The position numbers and the translations under genes were made by a program. This document shows, piece after piece, positions 1 through 5,520 of a stretch of 5,573 bases of DNA. The stretch comes from Bacteroidales bacterium (GTDB lineage Bacteria > Bacteroidota > Bacteroidia > Bacteroidales > UBA932): contig SFMU01000078.1 in assembly GCA_004552965.1 (NCBI GenBank), forward strand, positions 1-5,573, read 5' to 3'. Every line of letters starts with the position of its first letter. Positions within the stretch are counted from its first letter, which is position 1. The notes beneath the pieces are model-generated. The model was not told the DNA's origin. It was given only the letters and a program-made list of their open reading frames with translations, and made no database searches.

Positions 1-1329
1 GATTTCGCATATTCGTTTGCTGCACCCCATGACGTTGGTCGGGTTGACCGCCTTGTCGGTGGAGATCATCACGAACTTCTTCGTGCCGTACTTGACTGCA
101 AGGTCCGCGATGACGCGGGTGCCGTAGATGTTGTTCTGGACCGCGATGGCAGGGTCGTCCTCCATCATCGGGACGTGCTTGTAGGCGGCCGCATGGAAGA
201 CATATTCAGGCTTGTGCTGAGCGAAGATGCTCTCCATGTGGTCCTTGTTGGCGATGCTGGTGACGATGGTCTCGTTCGGTATGTCGGAGTGATGCCTTGC
301 CATCATCAGACGGATGTCGTGCATCGGGGTCTCTGCCTGGTCGATGAGCACCATCTCTGCCGGATGGTACTTGGCCACCTGACGGACCATCTCGGAACCG
401 ATCGATCCGGCCGCTCCGGTGATCATTATCCTCCTGCCCGTCAGCAGGGCTCCGATCGCGTCCATGTCGACTTCGATCTTGTCCCTCGGAAGCAGGTCCT
501 CGATGGCGACTTCGTGGAGGCGCCTGTGGCTGAGCGAGGAAGCCTTGCCGTCCCATTCCTCCTCCTGCGGCATCATCATGATCTTTATGTCCACCGCGAG
601 GAACTCGTCGATCATCTTCTGGTTCTCACGGAAGGTGTCGCTCTTCAGAGGCGAGACGAGGAGGATGCGCACGCCCTGCCTTGAGAGGCGCAGGGCAAGA
701 CCCGAGGCGTTCTCGAGCACGGGAACTCCCATCAGGTAGGAGCCATGCTTGACGGGGCCGTCAGCGATGAAGGCGGCCAATGAATATGGTGTCGCTCTGC
801 CCGAGAGGCTCTTGGCGATGGCGATTCCGCCTTCCTGGGTGCCGTAGATGGCCACTTTCAAGGCGTTGTCGCTCTTGACCGCATCGTAGAGTCTCTTGAC
901 GAGAACCCTTTCGACCCAGAGCAGCAGGGTGCTGACCGCGAACAGGACGATCGTGGTCGGGATGTCAGGATAGAAGAAGAGTTTCTGGTCTTCCCAGATG
1001 AGACCTGTAAGGATTCCGAGCAGGCAGAAGGTCATCGAGGCGAAGAAGGATGCCGAGGCGACCTTCTCCAGATCGACGAAGGATGAATACCTGACGATTC
1101 CGGAATAGGTGTGGAAGATCCTGAATGAGATGATGAAGAGAAGAGTGCCGATGAGGATGGATCTGGTCATCGGCCAGAACCTGCCGGCAAAAGAGAGGCC
1201 ACCGTAGACTGCATAGTAGCCGATGTAGCAGGAGAAAATGACAATGGCGCAATCGATCAGAAGGATGCACCAGTAAGGGAGCGCTTTCTTTGAGAAATAC
1301 CAATTCAAAAAATCGTGTACTACTCGCAT
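1..1329 (-). CDS. CapD/FlaA1/WbpM-type membrane nucleotide-sugar 4,6-dehydratase, partial (C-terminus beyond window)
   Basis: Translating the minus strand from ATG at 1329 gives 443 uninterrupted codons that run off the left edge. Members of this family are usually a little over 600 residues, so roughly 70% is present. Four hydrophobic segments (about residues 20-42, 53-72, 87-113 and 122-142) form the N-terminal membrane anchor. A first, degenerate nucleotide-binding region starts near 158 (VAIYGTQEGG). The catalytic SDR domain follows with ITGAAGSIGSE at 303-313, HAAAYKHVPMMEDDP at 379-393 and TDKAVNPTNVMGCSKR at 424-439. In this family the usual SDR tyrosine is replaced by Met (here M434, with K438), and the TDK triplet (424-426) corresponds to the catalytic triad described for PglF. 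Known members convert UDP-GlcNAc to a 4-keto-6-deoxy (or 5-epimerised) sugar for capsule, O-antigen or glycoprotein glycans. The exact product cannot be told from this sequence. It lies downstream of the epimerase on the same strand. The start is discussed under the 1320-1350 entry. Confidence 0.93.
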   Translation of the reverse strand, partial: MRVVHDFLNWYFSKKALPYWCILLIDCAIVIFSCYIGYYAVYGGLSFAGRFWPMTRSILIGTLLFIISFRIFHTYSGIVRYSSFVDLEKVASASFFASMTFCLLGILTGLIWEDQKLFFYPDIPTTIVLFAVSTLLLWVERVLVKRLYDAVKSDNALKVAIYGTQEGGIAIAKSLSGRATPYSLAAFIADGPVKHGSYLMGVPVLENASGLALRLSRQGVRILLVSPLKSDTFRENQKMIDEFLAVDIKIMMMPQEEEWDGKASSLSHRRLHEVAIEDLLPRDKIEVDMDAIGALLTGRRIMITGAAGSIGSEMVRQVAKYHPAEMVLIDQAETPMHDIRLMMARHHSDIPNETIVTSIANKDHMESIFAQHKPEYVFHAAAYKHVPMMEDDPAIAVQNNIYGTRVIADLAVKYGTKKFVMISTDKAVNPTNVMGCSKRICEI

Positions 1330-1350
1330 AGTTTTTTCATTTACCCCTCC
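1320..1350 (-). promoter_or_regulatory. Shine-Dalgarno and overlapping 6-codon ORF at the dehydratase start
   Basis: A strong purine-rich GGAGGGG occupies 1350-1344, unusual in a window where other starts lack one. It sits 3 nt before an ATG at 1340, which opens a frame of only six codons (MKKLCE) ending in TAG at 1322-1320. The ATG at 1329 that opens the 443-codon dehydratase frame lies inside this mini-ORF in another frame, 14 nt from the purine run. Either the ribosome uses the second ATG despite the long spacing, or translation of the mini-ORF is coupled to the dehydratase. The sequence features are seen; the coupling is inferred. Confidence 0.5.
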
Positions 1351-1412
1351 TGTTTCATAAGGGGGTTGATTACCAATAACTTAAATACTTTTCTGAACTT
1401 CTTTTTCTACAA

Positions 1413-1447
1413 TTCCACTCCGCCCTTCGGTCGTCCGGGCGGTGGAA
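1413..1447. repeat. 11-bp inverted repeat (hairpin) between epimerase and dehydratase
   Basis: On the plus strand, ttcca (1413-1417) and ccgccc (1420-1425) pair with gggcgg (1437-1442) and tggaa (1443-1447). This makes an 11-bp stem with a 2-nt bulge (1418-1419) and an 11-nt loop. In the minus-strand transcript it would form a stable stem-loop about 60 nt after the epimerase stop. It is followed by UUGUAGAAAAAG rather than a U-run, so it is not a classical intrinsic terminator. It could be a pause, processing or stability element. The rest of the 177-bp gap (1330-1506) is GC-rich next to the epimerase and A/T-rich next to the dehydratase, and I see no convincing promoter in it. Confidence 0.6.
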
Positions 1448-1506
1448 AGGTGGTCGCGGCGGGCGCTCGCGGGTCGGGTGCGGGACGCCTTTCGCGGGAC
1501 GCGCGG

Positions 1507-2805
1507 TCAGTCCTTCGGGACGGCGGTCTGCGTGCCGAAGTAGGAGGCGTACCAGCGGGCGAACCGCCTCAGCCCCTCGCGCAGGCTGGTGTCAGGCCTG
1601 AAACCGAAATCCTCCTCCAGCGGAGCGGTGTCCGCAAAGGTCACGGGCACATCTCCCGGCTGCATAGGAACGAGCTCCTTGTGGGCCTCGAAATCGTAGT
1701 CCTCCGGCAGGACCCCGGCCGCAACCAGCTCCTCCTGGAGGATGGTCACGAAATCCAGCAGGTTCTCCGGATTGCTGTTGCCGATGTTGTAGACCTTGTA
1801 CGGCGGCACAGGCAGCCCGTCCTCACCGGTCTTGCGTTCCGGCGCGTGGCGCATGACTCGGACCACACCCTCGACGATGTCGTCGATGTAGGTGAAATCG
1901 CGGCGGCAGTTGCCGTAGTTGAAGATACGGATGGTCTCCCCGGCGCGAAGCTTGTCAGTGAATCCGAAATATGCCATGTCGGGACGGCCCGCAGGACCGT
2001 ACACGGTGAAAAACCTCAGTCCCGTCGACGGGATGTCGTAGAGTTTCGAATATGCATGGGCCATCAGCTCATTGCTCTTCTTCGTGGCGGCATAGAGGCT
2101 GACCGGATTGTCCACCTTGTCTTCCGTCGAATATGGCACCTTCGCGTTGGAGCCGTACACCGATGAGGATGAGGCATAGACGAGATGCTCCACGGCGTGG
2201 TGCCTGCAGGCTTCGAGGATGTTGTAGAAGCCGATGATATTGCTCTCGATGTAGGAGTCCGGATTGGTGATCGAGTAGCGGACTCCCGCCTGCGCGGCAA
2301 GGTTCACGACCACCGCCGGCCGTTCCTCCCCGAAGACCCTCTCCACAATCTCCCTCTCCGCAATCGATCCCCGCACGAACCTCCACCGCGCAGCGGCTCC
2401 GGTCTGGCCCCCATCCGGGCAGGCAGCGGCTCCCCCGGCGGCAGAAACTTCAGCGCAATCGGAAGCGGCCCCGGCGGCAGCGACATTTGCCCCGGCGGCG
2501 CAGCAACATCCCGGCGCGGCAGCCCCATCCGGGCGGGCATCAGCCCCCCCGGCGGCGCAGCAGCATCCCGGCGCGACAGCCCCATCCGGCCGGGTTCCCC
2601 CGGCGGCCAGAGCTTCGATCTCGCGGAGACGCTCGTACTTGATGTTGACATCGTAGTAGTCGGTGATGGAATCGATTCCCACCACCCGGATGTCCTTCAC
2701 CTCGGACAGCAACCTCCTGACGAGGTTCGCCCCGATGAAGCCGGCAGCACCGGTCACCAGTACGGTCTTTCCTTCCAGCGAAACATTTTCTTTCAACATA
2801 TTCAT
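1507..2805 (-). CDS. UDP-glucuronate 4-epimerase-like NAD-dependent SDR epimerase with repeat-derived insertion
   Basis: This is an extended-SDR sugar-nucleotide epimerase of 432 residues from the ATG at 2805. A TTG one codon upstream (2808) and an ATG at 2799 are alternatives, and no clear Shine-Dalgarno decides between them. The NAD-binding motif TGAAGFIGA (Gly19, 22, 25) is followed by DYYDVNIKYERL, typical of the UDP-glucuronate/UDP-glucose 4-epimerase group. NLAAQAGVRYS, a serine stretch ahead of VYGS (212-215) and the catalytic Tyr238-x3-Lys242 (YAATK) follow, then RFFTVYGPAGRPDMA and RDFTYIDDIVEG. These motifs favour interconversion of UDP-GlcA and UDP-GalA for a uronic-acid-containing polysaccharide; the substrate is inferred from family resemblance. 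The oddity is an insertion at about residues 66-139, rich in Ala, Gly, Pro and Cys, in a loop that is short in relatives. Without it the protein would be about 358 residues, close to the family norm. The gene lies between the antiterminator (142-bp gap) and the dehydratase (177-bp gap), probably in one operon. Confidence 0.92.
   Translation of the reverse strand: MNMLKENVSLEGKTVLVTGAAGFIGANLVRRLLSEVKDIRVVGIDSITDYYDVNIKYERLREIEALAAGGTRPDGAVAPGCCCAAGGADARPDGAAAPGCCCAAGANVAAAGAASDCAEVSAAGGAAACPDGGQTGAAARWRFVRGSIAEREIVERVFGEERPAVVVNLAAQAGVRYSITNPDSYIESNIIGFYNILEACRHHAVEHLVYASSSSVYGSNAKVPYSTEDKVDNPVSLYAATKKSNELMAHAYSKLYDIPSTGLRFFTVYGPAGRPDMAYFGFTDKLRAGETIRIFNYGNCRRDFTYIDDIVEGVVRVMRHAPERKTGEDGLPVPPYKVYNIGNSNPENLLDFVTILQEELVAAGVLPEDYDFEAHKELVPMQPGDVPVTFADTAPLEEDFGFRPDTSLREGLRRFARWYASYFGTQTAVPKD
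2410..2610. repeat. 57-bp GC-rich tandem repeat array inside the epimerase gene
   Basis: The plus-strand string cccatccgg recurs at 2410, 2524 and 2581, spacings of 114 (2 x 57) and 57 bp. The unit starting near 2467 is the degenerate second copy. Units 2 and 3 share a ~34-bp block (ccccggcggcgcagca followed by acatcccggcgc or gcatcccggcgc) with only two differences. The fourth unit is shortened by about 6 bp. Because 57 is divisible by three, the array keeps frame and encodes a 19-residue periodicity: RPDGAVAPGCCCAAG at 72-86 and RPDGAAAPGCCCAAG at 91-105, with PDG again at 130-132. It contributes most of the epimerase's insertion. Confidence 0.85.
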
Positions 2806-2862
2806 CAATTATCTAAAAACAAATACTTGACATTCAGTTGTTTCATAGTTTCATCAGGAATC

Positions 2863-2878
2863 CGCGCCACCGGGCGCG
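2863..2878. repeat. GC-rich hairpin in the antiterminator-epimerase gap
   Basis: The plus strand reads cgcgcc-accg-ggcgcg, a perfect 6-bp stem with a 4-nt loop. In the minus-strand transcript it lies about 60 nt before the epimerase start. No U-tract follows, so a standard terminator is unlikely. A polymerase pause or RNA-processing site is possible. The rest of the 142-bp gap (2806-2947) includes an A/T-rich stretch just before the epimerase; I found no good match to a Bacteroidetes -7 box in it. Confidence 0.5.
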
Positions 2879-2947
2879 CACATCTCATGCCTCATCCCCG
2901 CAATCATCTCGGACCGTGAGCATAAAGCCCACATCCCGGTGCCGGCA

Positions 2948-3463
2948 TCAGGCCTCTTCCCCGCAATCCTCTTCCCCGGAGACCGGTTCCAGGAGTTCCG
3001 GCCGGATGAACGAGGTTGCGACCGCGCATATTCCCGAAACCGAGACTACCAGCCTGCGATCGCCCTTGATCCGCCTGACCACGCCGACCGCCCCCTTGAA
3101 CGGGCCGTCGAGCACTCTGACCCTGCTCCCTTTCAGGAACTGCGGATTGGTGATTGTCAGCGGAATATATTCCTGCCCCTTGATGTTCACCACCATCCGG
3201 AAATTGTCCATCTCCGCGTCGGAAATGGTCGCAAATCCGGTGCGGGCGGAATCACGGTAGACGGCAATCCGCGAATAGAAATCCGACTTCAGGCCGAATA
3301 GGAACCGCTCCGAACAGCGCAGAAAGACTATCGAGCCGAGAAGGGGCCTGCCGGAAGCCATCGGGATGAAGGTCTCGATGGAATTCGTTTCGAGAAAACT
3401 GAGTATGTACCGGCGGGCATCGATAATTCTGATAGCGTGCCAATGGTCATCTTGCGTTGTCAA
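2948..3463 (-). CDS. NusG-family transcription antiterminator, UpxY-like
   Basis: This 171-residue protein has the size and two-domain layout of the NusG/RfaH/UpxY group. The NusG N-terminal domain starts at HWHAIRIIDARRYI (7-20), continues through ETFIPM, and shows the characteristic strand PLLGSIVFLRC (40-50). A KOW-containing C-terminal domain follows at about 108-160 (FLKGSRVRVLDGPFKGAVGVV), then a short acidic tail. Specialised NusG paralogues of this type in Bacteroides (UpxY) are usually the first gene of a capsule locus and prevent early termination in that operon. The position here, directly before two nucleotide-sugar enzymes and behind its own promoter and long leader, fits that role. 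A housekeeping NusG is less likely given this context. The start is uncertain: an in-frame TGA at 3472-3470 limits extension, no ATG precedes the conserved Trp8, and the only usable codon is TTG at 3463 with no Shine-Dalgarno. No UpxZ-like gene follows within the window. Confidence 0.87.
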   Translation of the reverse strand: MTTQDDHWHAIRIIDARRYILSFLETNSIETFIPMASGRPLLGSIVFLRCSERFLFGLKSDFYSRIAVYRDSARTGFATISDAEMDNFRMVVNIKGQEYIPLTITNPQFLKGSRVRVLDGPFKGAVGVVRRIKGDRRLVVSVSGICAVATSFIRPELLEPVSGEEDCGEEA

Positions 3464-3666
3464 ATCAGGTCAAGGTTTGCGGTTCAAATAAAGCGAACAA
3501 AGGGGTGCTCCGCCAGACGGTGCTTTCGTCAACTCAAAAGAGGCGGATAAATATTTCGGCATCAGCTGTTCCACGCTGACAATTGTCGTTTCCCTATCCA
3601 GGTGAAAGAGGACAAACCGACATCAGACACTGGCAAAACAAAGCCAGAAGCACTCTGTCAGATTAA
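3464..3666 (-). promoter_or_regulatory. Structured ~200-nt 5' leader of the antiterminator operon
   Basis: Transcription from the promoter at 3669-3700 would give a leader of about 200 nt before the antiterminator. On the minus-strand RNA three stem-loops are visible. CUGGC/GCCAG has an 8-nt U-rich loop (3647-3630). UCAGC/GCUGA has an 8-nt loop, extendable by G-U pairs (3579-3562), and sits next to the palindrome gacaattgtc (3578-3587). GCACCG/CGGAGC has one A-A mismatch and loop UCUGG (3523-3507), followed by a U-rich but interrupted stretch. UpxY proteins are known to need the 5' leader of their own locus for antitermination, so these hairpins are candidate recognition or pause sites. That link is inference. 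Confidence 0.5.
3470..3562 (-). other. Small upstream ORF in the antiterminator leader (30 codons, hypothetical)
   Basis: An ATG at 3562 opens a 30-residue frame (begins MPKYLSASFELTKAPSGG, ends LYLNRKP) that stops at TGA 3472-3470. A GTG at 3574 would make it 34 residues, and the frame is open back to about 3625. A weak GGA lies upstream of the ATG. The frame is the same as the antiterminator's, and the stop is only 6 nt before that gene's TTG start. I recognise no family. It could be a leader peptide that couples translation to the weak TTG start, or chance. Confidence 0.25.
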
Positions 3667-3668
3667 GA

Positions 3669-3700
3669 CAAAGTTACTCATATTGTAAGAAAGAATCAAA
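3669..3700 (-). promoter_or_regulatory. Bacteroidetes-type promoter for the antiterminator operon
   Basis: On the minus strand, TTTG (3700-3697) is followed after exactly 20 nt by TAACTTTG (3676-3669). This matches the known Bacteroidetes primary sigma consensus of a -33 TTTG and a -7 TAnnTTTG box with about 19-21 nt between. Transcription would start near 3661-3666, giving a long leader for the antiterminator. The -33 box lies immediately after the T-tract of the candidate terminator of the MATE gene, which supports separate transcription units. Confidence 0.75.
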
Positions 3701-3701
3701 T

Positions 3702-3724
3702 AAAAAACCTCTTTGGCGGAGAAG
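3702..3724 (-). terminator. Weak candidate intrinsic terminator after the MATE gene
   Basis: About 11 nt after the MATE stop codon, minus-strand RNA can pair CUUCU (3724-3720) with AGAGG (3712-3708), with one G-U pair and a 7-nt loop. A run of six U residues (3707-3702) follows directly. The U-tract and position are right for an intrinsic terminator, but the 5-bp stem is weak. Confidence 0.4.
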
Positions 3725-3734
3725 CGGACAGGGA

Positions 3735-5102
3735 TTATTCAGACCCTCTCCTTGCGGGCAGCAGCCCTTTGCGTCGGCATATTCGTAAAAACCTGACATA
3801 GAACAGGATAGCTGCGGCGAAGAGGCCGAGCAGCAGCCCCACCCAGACGCCGGCAGGCCCCAGGCCGGCGGTGAATCCGAGCAGATAGCCCGACGGGATC
3901 GCGACAAGGTAGTAGGAGATCAGCGAATATACCATCGGAACCTTAGTGTCCTTCAGTCCTCTGAGGGAGGCCATCGAGGCGAGCTGCACGGCGTCGGCGA
4001 CCTGGAAGAGGGCGAGGACGATGATGAGTTTCGAGGCGAGGGCGGTGACTGCCGGGTCATTTGAATATACCGACGGAAGCAGGTGCCTCAGTGCCACGAA
4101 CAGCAGGCCGCAGGCTCCCATGTAGAACAGCGACATGTGGATCGAGGCGTTGGCCGCCATCACGGTTTCTTCCTTCTTCCCGGCTCCGTACTGGAAGGAC
4201 ACCCGGATAGTGGCTGCGGCTCCGATGCCGGTTGCGACCATGAAGGACAACTGGCTCAGGCTGTTGACAATCTGATGGGCGGCCAGTTCGACCTTTCCCA
4301 TCCAGCCGACCATGATGGCCGCGAGGCTGAAGCTCATGGACTCGAGCAGCCCGGAAAGTGAAATCGGGACGGAGAGGAAGAGAAGGGTCCTGAGGGTCTC
4401 CCTGTCCGGTCTGATGCTGAGGGCTTCCCTGAAGAATGGGCCCATCCTGCGGGACACGGTCAGGATGATGAGGAAGGAGACCGCGCAGAAGATGCGGGAG
4501 ATGAGGGTCGCAAGGGCGGCTCCGGAGACTCCGAGCGCCGGACTCCCCCAATGGCCGAAGATGAACACCCAGTTGAGAAGGACGTTCATCAGGTTGGAAA
4601 TCACCGTGATCCACATCGCGTACTTGGTGTTGCCGACTCCTTCGGCGAAGAAGCGGCAGGTGAAGAACGGGAGCATGGCGACGATGGAGGCCAGGTTGAT
4701 GAAGTAGTAGTCTCGGGCATAGTGAAGGACTTCCGGTTCCTGTCCCATCTTCCCCATAAGGAGGCCGGTGACGAGCAGGATGGCCGCCACGAGGGTGAAG
4801 ACGATGGTGTTGAGCAGGAAGGAATTCTTCAGGTAGCGGGAGGCAGCCCGGTGGTCATCCCGGCCCATCGATTCGCCCACCAGCGGGGTGAGCCCCTGTG
4901 AGAATCCGATAAGGCTGACGATGCCGATCACGAAGATGGCATTGGCGAATGACACTCCGGCCAGCTGGGCGGTCCCCACATGTCCGACCATGATGTTGTC
5001 GGCGAGCTGCACGACAACCTGCCCCGCCTGAGTGATCATCACCGGCAGGGCCACCTTCAAGTTCCTCCTATAGAATGGCAAATACTTTCTAATGCTGTAC
5101 AT
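3735..5102 (-). CDS. MATE-family (NorM-like) multidrug/cation antiporter
   Basis: A complete 455-residue inner-membrane protein, the usual length for MATE exporters, which typically have 12 membrane helices in two similar lobes. The N-terminal lobe shows ITQAGQVVVQLADNIMVGHVGTAQLAGVSFA (written here in parts: QLADNIMVGHVG then TAQLAGVSFA). The second lobe shows GLLESMSFSLAAIMVGWMG and AAHQIVNSL, a clear counterpart. Asp35, Glu254 and Asp370 fall within one residue of the ion-coupling residues of Vibrio cholerae NorM (D36, E255, D371), which supports Na+- or H+-driven export of cationic compounds. The substrate cannot be told from sequence. Start at ATG 5102 (MYSIRKYLPFYRRNLKVALP) fits family N-termini; the upstream AAAAGAGATT is at most a weak ribosome site. 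Its own candidate terminator and the promoter behind it suggest it is not co-regulated with the polysaccharide genes. A lipid-linked oligosaccharide flippase from a related superfamily is less likely, given the NorM-type residues. Confidence 0.93.
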   Translation of the reverse strand: MYSIRKYLPFYRRNLKVALPVMITQAGQVVVQLADNIMVGHVGTAQLAGVSFANAIFVIGIVSLIGFSQGLTPLVGESMGRDDHRAASRYLKNSFLLNTIVFTLVAAILLVTGLLMGKMGQEPEVLHYARDYYFINLASIVAMLPFFTCRFFAEGVGNTKYAMWITVISNLMNVLLNWVFIFGHWGSPALGVSGAALATLISRIFCAVSFLIILTVSRRMGPFFREALSIRPDRETLRTLLFLSVPISLSGLLESMSFSLAAIMVGWMGKVELAAHQIVNSLSQLSFMVATGIGAAATIRVSFQYGAGKKEETVMAANASIHMSLFYMGACGLLFVALRHLLPSVYSNDPAVTALASKLIIVLALFQVADAVQLASMASLRGLKDTKVPMVYSLISYYLVAIPSGYLLGFTAGLGPAGVWVGLLLGLFAAAILFYVRFLRICRRKGLLPARRGSE

Positions 5103-5341
5103 AATCTCTTTTCAATCAATTAGTTGTCGCGAGGCCTCTCCGGCCTCTCCCCGCCCGCATAAGGGTCCTCCGGAAGGGGTTTCGGCCCGAGCTGAAGGGG
5201 CAGGGCTTCACCCCGTCCACACGCCGCTCCTCCGGAAGGAATTCTCCACGGTCCTCAGGGCGGTTCCTCGAGTCGGTTCTCTGAGCGGGCTTTGGGCGGG
5301 CTCTGACCGGTCCTCTGGCCGGGCTGTTTCCTCGGTCATTC
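5103..5341. other. GC-rich intergenic region upstream of MATE, no gene recognised
   Basis: This stretch holds no recognisable gene. Visible details are an imperfect A/T-rich palindrome just upstream of the MATE start (caatcaattagttg, near 5113-5126), a perfect 9-bp tandem duplication of ggcctctcc (5133-5150), and two copies of cctccggaagg (5167-5177 and 5229-5239) set 62 bp apart. A degenerate relative of the downstream 60-bp unit can be seen around 5300-5341. I found no match to TAnnTTTG on the minus strand here, so the MATE promoter is not identified. Confidence 0.5.
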
Positions 5342-5520
5342 CCTCAATCTTCCACACGGTTTCCCCACACGTTGCTCAGCTCGGCCCTCTGGCCGGTCTT
5401 CCCCTCAATCTTCCACCCGGTTTCCCTCACGTTGCTCAGCTCGGTCATCTGGCCGGTCTTCCCCTCAATCTTCCGCCCGGTTTCCCTCACGTTGCTCAGC
5501 TCTGTCCTCTGGCCGGTCCC
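5342..5520. repeat. Three tandem copies of a ~60-bp unit upstream of the MATE gene
   Basis: Plus-strand cctcaatcttcc begins units at 5342, 5403 and 5463 (61, 60 and 58 bp). Units 2 and 3 differ at only three of the first ~56 positions, and unit 1 carries one extra base plus a few changes. Conserved blocks include cacgttgctcagctc and ctggccggt. On the minus strand one frame is open across the array (5520-5344, 58 codons) and spells a 20-residue repeat, TELSNVRETGxKIEGKTGQx. In unit 2, 18 of 20 third positions of that frame are G or C. The extra base in unit 1 shifts the frame into a TGA. Origin and function are unknown. Confidence 0.85.

Noticed and set aside
1345..1410. Separate promoter for the dehydratase in the A/T-rich stretch
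   Set aside because: No TAnnTTTG box with a correctly spaced TTTG was found, so a shared operon transcript is simpler.
1315..2166. Plus-strand open frame of 283 codons opposite the epimerase C-terminal half
   Set aside because: Its shadow of the epimerase coding strand and lack of any family features make it a chance frame.
2410..2610. Possible CRISPR array
   Set aside because: The units are directly adjacent with no unique spacers, lie inside an enzyme frame, and no cas genes are present.
2185..2919. Long plus-strand open frame of about 244 codons opposite the epimerase
   Set aside because: It is antisense to an intact enzyme with clear motifs. The Gly/Pro/Ser-rich translation comes from the GC-rich repeats, and no domain is visible.
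3507..3523. Intrinsic terminator in the antiterminator leader
   Set aside because: The stem has an A-A mismatch, and the following stretch (ACCCCUUUGUUCG) is not a continuous U-tract. I kept it only as a leader hairpin.
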